This document shows, in pieces, positions 51,909-60,607 of a DNA stretch of 64,000 nucleotides. The DNA is from Pontiella agarivorans (GTDB taxonomy: Bacteria > Verrucomicrobiota > Kiritimatiellia > Kiritimatiellales > Pontiellaceae). The stretch lies in assembly GCF_034531395.1 (NCBI RefSeq), contig NZ_JARVCO010000010.1, positions 558,001 through 622,000 on the forward strand, given 5' to 3'. The notes beneath the pieces are model-generated. The model saw only the letters and a program-made list of their open reading frames with translations, had not been told where the DNA came from and did no database searches. Position numbers and translations under genes: made by a program. Numbering within the stretch: the stretch's first letter is position 1; the number at the start of each line of letters is the position of its first letter.

Positions 51909-51926
51909 ATTTGAAAAACTTAGGAT

Positions 51927-52003
<77 letters not shown>

Positions 52004-52022
52004 ATTTATAAAAACTTAAGAT

Positions 52023-52099
<77 letters not shown>

Positions 52100-52111
52100 A
52101 CTTATGTGAAG

Positions 52112-52145
52112 CAGGCCGGTCGGAAACGACCGGTCTGTTTTTTTT
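52112..52145 (+). terminator. Rho-independent terminator of the tRNA operon
   Basis: CCGGTCG, tetraloop GAAA, CGACCGG, with a longer outer stem CAG/CTG, is followed by eight T residues, immediately after the third initiator tRNA. Confidence 0.9.
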
Positions 52146-52235
52146 AACGGTTACTCTGCCGGAACAGGGCGGCGGCGGTCTTGACTCGATTTCCGCAGTT
52201 GGTTACCGTCCGCGCGTTTTCAGGAGATTTTAAAT

Positions 52236-52910
52236 ATGCCCGAAATTCAGATTATGCCGTCGATTCTTGCTGCCGACTTCGGCCATCTTGCCGCCGGATG
52301 CCGTCGCGCTGAAGAGGCGGGAGCGGATCAGGTTCATGTGGATGTGATGGATGGAGTTTTTGTTCCCAATATCAGCTTCGGCCCCGATGTGGTGAAAATG
52401 GCGGCGGCGAATGTTTCTATTCCCCGTAATGTGCACCTGATGGTGAAAAAGCCGCAGGATCATATCAATGCGTTTGTTGCTGCGGGTTCGGATACGATTC
52501 AGATTCACATCGAGTCGGTCTGTAATATTGAAAAGACGCTGACGGCCATCCGGGAGGTGGGCAAACGCCCGGCGATTACTCTGAACCCGGAAACTCCGGC
52601 TCATGCCATTTTCCAATGTCTGGATAATCGCTGGGTGGATGAAGTGCTGGTGATGTCGGTGCATCCGGGTTTCGGGGGGCAGAAATATCTCGGCTACGTT
52701 GAAGAGAAGGTGGTTGAAATCCGGCGCCGTGCGGACTGGGTGGATATTGCGATCGACGGGGGAATTGACGGCGAAACCGTTGTTCCGGCGGCAGCGGCGG
52801 GCTGTAATCTGTTTGTGGCCGGTTCCTATCTTTATAAACAGGATGATATGGCGGCGGCTGTTGCGGATATGCGGGAAAAAGCCGCTGCCAATTTCTGTAA
52901 AGCGGTTTAG
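52236..52910 (+). CDS. rpe: Ribulose-phosphate 3-epimerase
   Basis: This 224-residue TIM-barrel enzyme interconverts ribulose-5-phosphate and xylulose-5-phosphate. It has the family marks SILAADFGHL at the start, HVDVMDGVFVPNISFG, MVKKPQDHI, MSVHPGFGGQ and DGGIDGETV. AGGAG lies upstream of ATG 52236. Its stop overlaps the stop of the converging symporter gene. Confidence 0.96.
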   Translation: MPEIQIMPSILAADFGHLAAGCRRAEEAGADQVHVDVMDGVFVPNISFGPDVVKMAAANVSIPRNVHLMVKKPQDHINAFVAAGSDTIQIHIESVCNIEKTLTAIREVGKRPAITLNPETPAHAIFQCLDNRWVDEVLVMSVHPGFGGQKYLGYVEEKVVEIRRRADWVDIAIDGGIDGETVVPAAAAGCNLFVAGSYLYKQDDMAAAVADMREKAAANFCKAV

Positions 52911-54343
52911 CGTTTCCAGACCGTCAGGCCGGAGGGGACTTCCGGTGGTTGGAAAAAACGGCTGGCAATGAGGCCGATACTGAAGCTCACGAAAAACGAC
53001 GCGGGGAAATAGTAGAGCTCGTGAACGGGCGTGAACTTCTGGATCCAGATACTGACGGCAATGGATGCGCCCAGGCCGATGAGCCAGCCTTTGAAATTTC
53101 CTTTTTGTGTCAGGGCTCCCATGAGAAACAGGGCGAGTACGGGGGCGCTGAACATGCCCATAAAACTGAAGAAGGCTTTTAGAATGCCACCGATGGTAGA
53201 GACGTAGAATGCCAGAGCGGTGGCCAGCAGGCCCAGCGCAAGTGTGAGCTGCCGGGCGAGGCGGACTTCATTTTTTACACCGTGGGTGAAATCGCTGATG
53301 AGTACGGTGGCAATGGAATTGATGCCGGAATCCATAGAGGACATGGCGGCCGCAAAGACCGCGGTGATCAGCAGGCCGGAGATTCCTTGCGGAAGATAGT
53401 GGATAATGTAGTAAGGCATCGTTTTGTCCGGCGTGATGCCGGCGGGAAGTTCCGTATTCTGGAAAAAGGCGAAGAGTCCGAGTCCGATAAACATCAGCAG
53501 ACCGATAATGAAAAAATCGGTACAGGCGTTGAAGGCGACGGATTTGACGGTTTTCTTCAGGGAGCCGGTGGCCATCAGTCGCTGAACGGTAATCTGATCG
53601 GTGCCGTAGTCCTGCATGAGTTGAAAAAAGAAGGAGATCGCGACGGCGGGGCCGGTCATGGAGAACAGGTTGATTTTCCAGTCGCCGATATCGAGCCGAC
53701 CGGTTTCTCCGGCGAGAGCGATGATTGCCCCCGCGCCCCCTTCCACCCCCTGGATCAGTGAAATGGAAACCCAGACGGCACCGCCGATGAGGATGATAAA
53801 TTGGATGGCGTCGGTCCAGACCACGGCGGCGAGCCCGCCGAGGGCGGTATAGACGGTGGCCAGCAGGCCCATCATACAGATGCAGATCCAGAGTGGAATG
53901 CCGGTGACGGTGGACATCGCCATGGCCGGGGCATAGACCACGGTGCCGAGCCAGCCGAGACGGGCGAGCAAAAAGAGGCTGGCCACGGCGTATTTGGCCG
54001 GGGCCCCGAAGCGTTTCAGAATGTATTCATAGGATGTGGTGACGCGCAGGCGGTGGTAGAGCGGGTAGAAGATCAGCAGGATGAATGGCGCGACGATCGG
54101 GCTCATGAAACTGACGATGATGAGCGAGATGTTTTCGGCATAGGCGGTGCCGGGCAGGCCGATGTAGGTTACGGCACTGGTAAGCGAGGCATACATGCTC
54201 ATGGCGACGGCGAGCCATGGGAGCTTGCGCCCGCCGAGGAAAAACATTTCGCTGTTTTCCTGTCTTCGGGAAAAGTGGATGCCGATGCCGATCATACCGG
54301 CAAGGTAGAGCAGCAGAACGAGATAATTCAGTGTGCCGAACAT
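52907..54343 (-). CDS. Sodium:solute symporter (SSS family)
   Basis: This 478-residue protein has about 13 membrane helices. The SSS mark is the unwound first-core helix phrase in YLAGMIGIGIHFSRRQENSEMFFLGGRKLPWL, and GLATVYTALGGLAAVVWTDAIQF is the most typical mid-protein stretch. The substrate cannot be told; sugars, organic acids and nucleosides are all possible. The minus-strand iron alcohol dehydrogenase gene lies three bases upstream, so uptake and oxidation of one substrate is possible. Confidence 0.88.
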   Translation of the reverse strand: MFGTLNYLVLLLYLAGMIGIGIHFSRRQENSEMFFLGGRKLPWLAVAMSMYASLTSAVTYIGLPGTAYAENISLIIVSFMSPIVAPFILLIFYPLYHRLRVTTSYEYILKRFGAPAKYAVASLFLLARLGWLGTVVYAPAMAMSTVTGIPLWICICMMGLLATVYTALGGLAAVVWTDAIQFIILIGGAVWVSISLIQGVEGGAGAIIALAGETGRLDIGDWKINLFSMTGPAVAISFFFQLMQDYGTDQITVQRLMATGSLKKTVKSVAFNACTDFFIIGLLMFIGLGLFAFFQNTELPAGITPDKTMPYYIIHYLPQGISGLLITAVFAAAMSSMDSGINSIATVLISDFTHGVKNEVRLARQLTLALGLLATALAFYVSTIGGILKAFFSFMGMFSAPVLALFLMGALTQKGNFKGWLIGLGASIAVSIWIQKFTPVHELYYFPASFFVSFSIGLIASRFFQPPEVPSGLTVWKR

Positions 54344-54346
54344 GAT

Positions 54347-55537
54347 TTACATGTAGAGCGTGGCGTCGCCGTCGATCGGGGCGTCCATCGATTCCTGAAG
54401 GATTGCGATCAGTTCTTCGTCGGTAAGTTTGATGGGGTTGCCTTTCATGCTGCTGGATTTTTTGGCCTTTTCAACAAGGACGGGGATGTCGGCGTGTGTG
54501 ATGCCGAATTCCTCGAGTCCGGGAATGAACATTTGGGCGCAGATATTTTTCAGGCCGTCGAGCGCGTCATCGATGGTGGCGTTGGGGTTTCGCAGAATCA
54601 GTTGTGCGGCTTCCCGGTATTTTTCAAGTGCGCCGGTTTCGTCGGCGCGCGACTGAAGGGCTTCGTGGTTGATGCGGGCGGATGCGTGAAGGAGGCTCGC
54701 ACAGATCAGCCCGTGCGGCGCTTTGAACATTCCGCCGATGGGGCCGGCAAAGCCGTGAATGACACCGAGTCCGGCGTTGGCGAGGGCCAGTCCGCCGCAG
54801 AGACTGGCAAAAGCCATATTGGTGCGGGCTTCGAGGTCGGTGCCTTTGATGTAGACGCGGTACAGCGAATCCCCCATGCGGCGCAGTCCTTCGCGGCAGA
54901 GGGCGTCGGTTATGGGGTTGGCTTTTTTGGAAACAAAGGCTTCCAGTAGCTGGATAAAGGCATCGAGTCCGGTGCTGGCGGTGACTTCGGGCGGCATGGT
55001 GAGGGTCAGTTCGGGATCGACGAGTGCGATGGTGGGCAGCATTCCGGGATGGCGCATGCTGACTTTGACCTGATGTTCTTCCGATAGCAGGACCGCGTTG
55101 CGCGTGACTTCCGATCCGGTTCCGGCGGTGGTCGGAATGGCGATGCAGGGGGCAGGATCTTCGGTGAGCGGGAGGCCTTTGCCGATGACTTCGAGGTAGT
55201 TCATGATATCGTCGGTGTTGGTGAGCAGTGCGGCGATGGCTTTTCCGGCATCGATGACGCTGCCGCCGCCGAAGGCGACTACATAATCGCAGCCGAGCTC
55301 TCGAGCGCCGTCGGCGAGCTGGGCAATGCGGTTGACTGTGGGTTCTCCGCTGATGCTGAAGGCTGCGGGTTCTGTGCCGGCTTTTTTCAGGGTATTGAAG
55401 ATCGGGGCGATTCGCTGGGCACTGCTTCCGGTGATCAGAGCGGCCTTGCTGCCGAGGCCGGGCGCCAGTTCCGGGAGGGTGTTGATTTTTCCGCACCCGA
55501 AGATGATGCGCTGGGCGGTGGCGAATTCAAAGTTCAT
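54347..55537 (-). CDS. Iron-containing alcohol dehydrogenase
   Basis: This 396-residue type-III dehydrogenase has the NAD-binding loop FGGGSVIDAGKAIAA and PTTAGTGSEVTRNAV. Metal-binding positions are in GLDAFIQLLEAF, VIHGFAGPIGGMF and KAPHG. One ligand site has Gln (FIQLLE) where several relatives have His, so metal binding could differ. It shares an operon with the sodium symporter. It is only distantly similar to the Fe-ADH at 24334. Confidence 0.86.
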   Translation of the reverse strand: MNFEFATAQRIIFGCGKINTLPELAPGLGSKAALITGSSAQRIAPIFNTLKKAGTEPAAFSISGEPTVNRIAQLADGARELGCDYVVAFGGGSVIDAGKAIAALLTNTDDIMNYLEVIGKGLPLTEDPAPCIAIPTTAGTGSEVTRNAVLLSEEHQVKVSMRHPGMLPTIALVDPELTLTMPPEVTASTGLDAFIQLLEAFVSKKANPITDALCREGLRRMGDSLYRVYIKGTDLEARTNMAFASLCGGLALANAGLGVIHGFAGPIGGMFKAPHGLICASLLHASARINHEALQSRADETGALEKYREAAQLILRNPNATIDDALDGLKNICAQMFIPGLEEFGITHADIPVLVEKAKKSSSMKGNPIKLTDEELIAILQESMDAPIDGDATLYM

Positions 55538-55665
55538 GCAGGCTCTCCAAATGTTTGGGAGTGCAGTGTAGTTAGGCGGGCAGGCGTGTCCAGAATCAAT
55601 TTGACAATAGAGGCGGAGGCGCTAAATTCCGCGTTTTTTGAATCTGTTTGTAAATGGAGAGTGCA

Positions 55666-55947
55666 ATGCCAACATATGATTATGAATGCAAAGAGTGTGG
55701 TCATCATTTTGAGGCTTTTCAAACGATGTCGGCGGATCCGCTGACGAGCTGTCCGAAATGTGAAGGGGTTGTTCAGCGTTTGATTGGGATGGGATCCGGT
55801 GTGCTTTTCAAGGGCTCGGGGTTCTATGAGACCGATTATCGCAGCTCCGGGTATAACAAGGCAAAGGCCGCTGACAAACCTGCGGAATCTGCTCCGAAAA
55901 AGGGTAAAAAGTCCGCTTCCAATAAGAATGCGAAACAGGCACAGTAG
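55666..55947 (+). CDS. FmdB-family zinc-ribbon protein
   Basis: This 93-residue protein has the FmdB zinc ribbon at the start (PTYDYECKECGHHFEAF and SCPKCEG: four Cys) and a Lys/Ala-rich basic tail. The role of FmdB-type proteins is uncertain; they may act as small regulatory or assembly factors. ATG 55666 lies after GGAGAG; the earlier frame start has no site. It is followed by the ABC-class ATPase gene. Confidence 0.88.
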   Translation: MPTYDYECKECGHHFEAFQTMSADPLTSCPKCEGVVQRLIGMGSGVLFKGSGFYETDYRSSGYNKAKAADKPAESAPKKGKKSASNKNAKQAQ

Positions 55948-56013
55948 TCCACCAATTGCGGCTTGTGGTTGGGCAGGCCGCGTAATTCTCTATTAACGAA
56001 GGATAACTGGACT

Positions 56014-57753
56014 ATGAAGGATAAGAAGGAATTCTACAATCTGTTGGCTGAGCTCGACGGACAGCCGTTCCCGGAGTATCAGAAGCTGATCGGAGATTTC
56101 GATTTCACCCGCTATGTCATTAAGTGCATGAATATGGATCTGACCGAAGAGGCGGGCTTGCGTCCGGTTTTCAGTATCCGTGTTCCGCAGACCATTTCGG
56201 AGATTCCGGAATATCTCTTCGACAGTCCGGTGCGGCGCACTGCGATGGAGGATCTGTTGCTGCGCCGCATGGCTGATCGCATTGCTTCGATTGCGCACTA
56301 TGACCAAAACGGTCTTGCCCGTCGGCATATTCATGTGGCTACGCCCAATCAGAAGATTCTGCCGCGCAATGCTTTGTTGCTGACGCGCGAATATATTGAA
56401 GTCCGTATTGAGATTACGTTGCCGGTGCGGACGATGGTGGTCGATGGTGAGCCGACTGTTTCTATCGACGGTGCCATGGCTCAGCAGATCTTTTATGAAG
56501 ATCTGCCGGAAGTGGTAAGTAATTCGCTGCTCTACTGTAATATTGATATTGCCGAAGCGGACGCTCATGTAAACTGCATGGAGGATGCTGACCGTTTGCG
56601 TCAGTATCTCGGGGCTTCCGGCCAGGTGGCTTTTGTTTCCGAGGGTGCGCTGGTAAGCCGGGAAACTGATGCTGATACGCCTGACTTTTCCCGTCTTGAC
56701 CCGGTTGAGATCGGTGATGAGCTGGCTGAAGAGGTTGAGGTTCCGCATAGCGGAGTGGTACGTGGTCTGGGTATTCCAAATGGCCTGACGCTGATTCTCG
56801 GCGAATCCAACAGTGGTCGCGTGGATTTGATGGATGCGATTGCTCAGGGAATTTACAATCACATTCCCGGCGATGGCCGTGAGCATGTGGTTACGGTAGC
56901 TGATGCGGTGAATATCCGTTCTGAAGTGGGCCGTTCTATTCAGCAGGTGGATATTTCTGCATTTGCCAATCGTCTTTCTGATGGAGGGTTGCCTTCTTCC
57001 TATAGCACAAAGGGGGCGGGCGCATTCACCTCTCAGGCCGCTTCAACGGTTGAGGCACTCGAGGCCGGTGCGCGTGTTCTGTTGTATGATGAGCACAGCT
57101 CTTCATCCACTTTTCTTTCTTCGGACACCCGTGTGGCTTCGCTGATGAATGAATCGTCGCGTAACACGCTGGCCGCCCGGGCGCGGCAGATGGTGGATGA
57201 ACTGGGTATTTCCATGGTTGTGGCCGGCAGCAGTCTGGTTGCAGAATTCATTCCGATCGCCGATAAAATCCTGAAGGTGGAGAATTTTACGGTTACGGAT
57301 ATCACGGAAGAGGCCAAGACGCTCGATATCACGCCGGCGGCGCCGGTGAATGATACTGTAAACTTATCTTCGATGCTCAGTCGTTCTCGTTGGGTTATGC
57401 CGAGCTCCATCGATCCAAGCATCGGCCGCGAGGACCTTGTGATTGAGACGGATGATGTTGATTTTCTGCAGTTCGGCCGTTCTCTGATTGATCTTGATGC
57501 GGTTCGCCAGATTGCGGATGCGGATCAGGCGAGGGCTATCGGCTATGTTCTGTACTATGCGAAGTTGCGCTATATGGATGAAGGGTATCCGTTGCGCGAA
57601 ATACTCGATCTGGTTGACCGGGATCTTTCTAATGAGGGGCTTAATGCTCTGGCGAGGGATGTACGCGGCGATCTCGCCCGTCCGCGGCGTTATGAAGTGG
57701 CTGCGATGCTGAACCGTCTGCCGGCCTTCCGGGTGTCGCACGTTACCGAATAA
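56014..57753 (+). CDS. ABC-class predicted ATPase (PF09818-type) with degenerate Walker A
   Basis: This 579-residue protein matches the predicted ABC-class ATPase group in order: an N-terminal domain, GLTLIxG P-loop region, GIYNHIPGDGREHVVT, RSEVGRSIQQVDISAF and SQAASTVEALEAGARVLL. The Walker B residues are present as Asp359-Glu360 (LLYDEHSS). The Walker A loop reads GESNSGRV (263-270): Lys is replaced by Arg269 and Ser/Thr by Val270. ATP hydrolysis is therefore doubtful. Function is unknown in the whole family. ATG 56014 lies after AAGGAT; the earlier frame start has no site. Confidence 0.85.
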   Translation: MKDKKEFYNLLAELDGQPFPEYQKLIGDFDFTRYVIKCMNMDLTEEAGLRPVFSIRVPQTISEIPEYLFDSPVRRTAMEDLLLRRMADRIASIAHYDQNGLARRHIHVATPNQKILPRNALLLTREYIEVRIEITLPVRTMVVDGEPTVSIDGAMAQQIFYEDLPEVVSNSLLYCNIDIAEADAHVNCMEDADRLRQYLGASGQVAFVSEGALVSRETDADTPDFSRLDPVEIGDELAEEVEVPHSGVVRGLGIPNGLTLILGESNSGRVDLMDAIAQGIYNHIPGDGREHVVTVADAVNIRSEVGRSIQQVDISAFANRLSDGGLPSSYSTKGAGAFTSQAASTVEALEAGARVLLYDEHSSSSTFLSSDTRVASLMNESSRNTLAARARQMVDELGISMVVAGSSLVAEFIPIADKILKVENFTVTDITEEAKTLDITPAAPVNDTVNLSSMLSRSRWVMPSSIDPSIGREDLVIETDDVDFLQFGRSLIDLDAVRQIADADQARAIGYVLYYAKLRYMDEGYPLREILDLVDRDLSNEGLNALARDVRGDLARPRRYEVAAMLNRLPAFRVSHVTE

Positions 57754-57773
57754 GTTTTTTTCAAGGATTCCAG

Positions 57774-57826
57774 AAGGTCGCAGAGGCCGCGAAGAGGGAA
57801 TCTTTGCGAACTTTGCGACCTTTGTG
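57774..57826. repeat. Intergenic hairpin repeat
   Basis: AAGGTCGCA (57774-57782) and TGCGACCTT (57814-57822) form a perfect 9-bp stem, with an extended loop containing GCGAAG and CTTTGCG. It fills the gap between the ABC-class ATPase and dtd genes and belongs to the CTTTGTG/CTTTGCG hairpin family. Confidence 0.7.
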
Positions 57827-57834
57827 TTTAAGCA

Positions 57835-58290
57835 ATGAAACTTGTTGTTCAGCGGGTAAAGCGGGCTTCCGTTACGGTTGAAGGGGAGAAGATCTCCGAA
57901 ATCGGCCGGGGGTTGCTTGTGCTTTGCGGGGTCGGGCATGATGATACAGAGTGTGATGCCCGTTTTCTGGCCAGAAAAACAGCCAACCTGCGCATTTTCG
58001 AGGATGAGGCCGGAAAGATGAACCGCTCTGTAAAGGATGTTGGCGGCGAAATTCTTTCGGTCAGTCAGTTCACGCTCTATGGCAACTGCGCCAAGGGGAA
58101 TCGTCCGAGTTTTATCGATGCTGCCCGTCCGGAGCCGGGCGAGGCGCTGTTTAATGCATATGTTCAGGCATTGGAAAAAATCGGTTTTTTTCCGAAGACG
58201 GGAAAATTCGGTGCGGATATGAAGGTGGATCTGCTTAACGATGGTCCGGTGACGCTGATTCTGGAATCTTCCGGTCGTGCCCGGGATTAA
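57835..58290 (+). CDS. dtd: D-aminoacyl-tRNA deacylase
   Basis: This 151-residue enzyme removes D-amino acids from tRNA. The start [17 protein letters not shown], the SQFTL loop and the late NDGPVTLIL (usual form NSGPVT) are the DTD marks. The Ser-to-Asp change in that last loop is seen in some family members. The start lies just after a hairpin repeat, and no clear ribosome-binding site is visible. Confidence 0.95.
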   Translation: MKLVVQRVKRASVTVEGEKISEIGRGLLVLCGVGHDDTECDARFLARKTANLRIFEDEAGKMNRSVKDVGGEILSVSQFTLYGNCAKGNRPSFIDAARPEPGEALFNAYVQALEKIGFFPKTGKFGADMKVDLLNDGPVTLILESSGRARD

Positions 58291-58300
58291 GCGCTGATAG

Positions 58301-58345
58301 TTCTTCAGCATTTGCGTGCATTCGTGTTTATTCGCGGTAAGCAAT
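58301..58345. repeat. Single-arm relic of hairpin repeat
   Basis: The gap before argH contains TTTGCGTGCATTCGTGTTTA and TTCGCGG, like one arm of the intergenic hairpin family, with no matching second arm. It may be a decayed copy. Confidence 0.4.
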
Positions 58346-58360
58346 TTTTAAGGTGAAATC

Positions 58361-59737
58361 ATGGCAAAACAGAAAACAACCGTTGGAATTATTAATAATG
58401 AAACGCTGGCCTATACCGCCGGCCGCGATGTGGAGCTTGATCATGCGTTGATTACGGTTGACTGCATCGGAACGGCGGCGCATGTGACTATGCTTTCTAA
58501 AATGCCGGTACAGCCGAAGTTGATTACCGAGGATGAACGCAAGCGGGTTATTGAAGGACTCGTTGAGATTATCGGTCAGGCGCAGCGGAATAAATTCAAG
58601 ATTCAACTGGCTGATCAGGATGTGCATCTGGCGGTCGAGCGTACGCTGACTAAAAAGCTGGGGGATCTCGGGAAAAAGATTCATACCTGTCGGAGCCGTA
58701 ATGATCAGGTGGCGGTGGATTTGCGTTTATATGCCAAGGAACAGCTTCTGCAGACGTTGGATGAGGCTGCGGCGCTGGCCGCAGCTCTGGTTTCCTTCGG
58801 TCGGAAAAATAAAATGGTTCCGATGGTTGGAAGAACGCATATGCAGCCGGGAATGCCGTCGAGTGTAGGTCTTTGGGCCACGGCGCATGCGGAGAGTTTA
58901 CTGGATGACTGTGTCGGACTGATTAATGCATATGAATTAAATGATCAGTGTCCGCTGGGCTCGGCCGCAAGTTATGGGGTTCCGCTGCCAATTGATCGTC
59001 AGCTGACCTCTGATCTTCTGGGCTTTGGGCGTCCCACGCATAATGTGCTTTATGCCAATAACGGCCGGGGAAAAATGGAGAATCTGGTTTTGTCGGCCAT
59101 GAGTCAGGTGATGCTGACGCTGTCGCGCCTGTCGCAGGATCTGATGATTTTCACAATGCCGGAGTTTGATTATTTTCAGCTGCCGGCTGAGTTCTGTACC
59201 GGCAGCTCGATTATGCCGCAGAAGCAGAATCCGGATGTCTGTGAGCTGATGCGTGCAAAGGCTTCGCGGGTGAAAGCTGCGGAGCTGGGAGTTTATGATC
59301 TGATCAAAGGTTCGCCGACGGGTTATAATCGGGATCTGCAGGAGGCTAAAGAGCTTTTTATGGAGGGGATTGCTACAACGCGGGCCAGTTTGCGGATTAT
59401 GACTCCGATGATTCAGGGTACGAAGGCAAATAAAAAGAAGCTGATCGCCGGATTTACGCCGGATGTTTTTGCCACGGACCGTGCGTTGGAATTGGTGGGC
59501 GAGGGTATGCCGTTCCGGGATGCGTATCACTATATTAAAGAAAATCTTCATGAGCTGGAAAATATCGATCCGACAGAGGCGATTCTGTTGAAAACACACA
59601 TGGGGGCGCCGCTGGGGCTGGATTGGGAGTATTTTAAGGGTCGTATTGCTGCGGTAAAAGAGACCGTGCGCGAGGAGCGCAAGGCCTTTAATCGTGCCGT
59701 CTCTAAATTGCTGGGCGTGAAATATCCGCTGAAATAA
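58361..59737 (+). CDS. argH: Argininosuccinate lyase
   Basis: This 458-residue enzyme of the fumarase/aspartase superfamily cleaves argininosuccinate to arginine and fumarate. The signature GSSIMPQKQNPD lies at residues 281-292, with HTCRSRNDQVAVDLRLY and GRTHMQPGMPSS earlier. It makes the arginine that SpeA can use. The start follows AAGG, a modest site. The next gene begins after one base. Confidence 0.95.
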   Translation: MAKQKTTVGIINNETLAYTAGRDVELDHALITVDCIGTAAHVTMLSKMPVQPKLITEDERKRVIEGLVEIIGQAQRNKFKIQLADQDVHLAVERTLTKKLGDLGKKIHTCRSRNDQVAVDLRLYAKEQLLQTLDEAAALAAALVSFGRKNKMVPMVGRTHMQPGMPSSVGLWATAHAESLLDDCVGLINAYELNDQCPLGSAASYGVPLPIDRQLTSDLLGFGRPTHNVLYANNGRGKMENLVLSAMSQVMLTLSRLSQDLMIFTMPEFDYFQLPAEFCTGSSIMPQKQNPDVCELMRAKASRVKAAELGVYDLIKGSPTGYNRDLQEAKELFMEGIATTRASLRIMTPMIQGTKANKKKLIAGFTPDVFATDRALELVGEGMPFRDAYHYIKENLHELENIDPTEAILLKTHMGAPLGLDWEYFKGRIAAVKETVREERKAFNRAVSKLLGVKYPLK

Positions 59738-59738
59738 A

Positions 59739-60155
59739 ATGGTTTACCGCGAAAAAATTAAGATTGATACGGTTGGGCATCGCGATATGCACGAGATGAC
59801 CAACCGGGTGCAGGCCATTGTGGGCCGGTCCGGGATCGCTGACGGCACGGTGCATGTATTTAACGTTGGCAGTACAGGGATCATCGGAACTATTGAGTAT
59901 GAGCCGGGGTTGGAAAAGGATCTGCCCGATATGCTCGACCGGCTGATTCCTTCGGGGCTTGATTACGGGCATGAGTGTCAGTGGCATGACGGCAATGGCC
60001 ATTCCCATTTGCAGGCCACGCTGATGGGGGCCGAGATTACGGTTCCCGTAGGCGATGGACGGCTGATGCTGGGCACCTGGCAGCAGATCTTTCATCTGGA
60101 AGCGGACATTAAACCACACAGCCGTGAGGTGGTTGTGACGGTTATCGGCGAGTGA
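59739..60155 (+). CDS. Secondary thiamine-phosphate synthase enzyme (YjbQ/UPF0047)
   Basis: This 138-residue protein belongs to the UPF0047 family. The marks are NVGSTGIIGTIEYEPG and the metal-site HDGNGHSHLQATLMGAEI. Its true role is unresolved; thiamine-phosphate synthase activity is a side reaction reported for some members. It lies one base after the argH stop and overlaps the small membrane protein gene, so it is probably in the same transcript. Confidence 0.9.
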   Translation: MVYREKIKIDTVGHRDMHEMTNRVQAIVGRSGIADGTVHVFNVGSTGIIGTIEYEPGLEKDLPDMLDRLIPSGLDYGHECQWHDGNGHSHLQATLMGAEITVPVGDGRLMLGTWQQIFHLEADIKPHSREVVVTVIGE

Positions 60156-60352
60156 TGGATGTGTTCGTAAATATCCTGTTCTGGCTGGGCGTTTTCGCTT
60201 TGGTGGATGGCTCGCTGGGCATTCTTTTGAAGGAAAAATGGCAGAAGATGGCGGGTGAAATGGATATTCAGAAAATTGCTCTAATTGAAATCGGTTTGGC
60301 CTGGGTGTTTTTGATTCTTTATTTTGTGCTCCAGTATGGCTTTGGCGGATAG
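60155..60352 (+). CDS. Small two-helix membrane protein, unknown
   Basis: This 65-residue protein has two predicted membrane helices (about 5-25 and 43-62) separated by a short basic loop (LKEKWQKMAGEMD). No family was recognised. Its ATG shares a base with the UPF0047 stop (TGATG), which suggests real translation by coupling. The function may be tied to its upstream neighbour. Confidence 0.65.
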   Translation: MDVFVNILFWLGVFALVDGSLGILLKEKWQKMAGEMDIQKIALIEIGLAWVFLILYFVLQYGFGG

Positions 60353-60418
60353 CGGAGCAGTGGTTTTCCTGTCTTTGGAAAAAAGGTGAAAAGAGGTCGT
60401 TTTCTTCGATATGCCCGC

Positions 60419-60447
60419 TTGACTTCCAACCCGTTGCTTTCTATGGT
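60419..60447 (+). promoter_or_regulatory. Sigma70-like promoter upstream of tRNA-Gln and prs
   Basis: TTGACT (60419-60424), a 17-bp spacer and TATGGT (60442-60447) form a plausible -35/-10 pair 70 bp before the tRNA-Gln gene. The 164-bp gap has no other gene. Confidence 0.5.
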
Positions 60448-60516
60448 CTTCCGCTCTTTTGAACTTAAGAAAGGAAAAGGGGCGGGTTCGGCTGTGCCTT
60501 TTTTTTACTATTTTAT

Positions 60517-60590
60517 TGCCCGATAGTGTAATGGAAGCACATGTGACTTTGACTCATAGGGTCCTGGTTCGAACCCAGGTCGGGCAACCA
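60517..60590 (+). tRNA. tRNA-Gln (anticodon TTG)
   Basis: This 74-base cloverleaf has acceptor TGCCCGA/TCGGGCA, anticodon loop CTTTGAC (anticodon TTG) and encoded CCA. It lies 17 bases before prs, with no terminator between, so the two may be cotranscribed. Confidence 0.95.
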
Positions 60591-60607
60591 TATAGAAATG
60601 TAAATTT

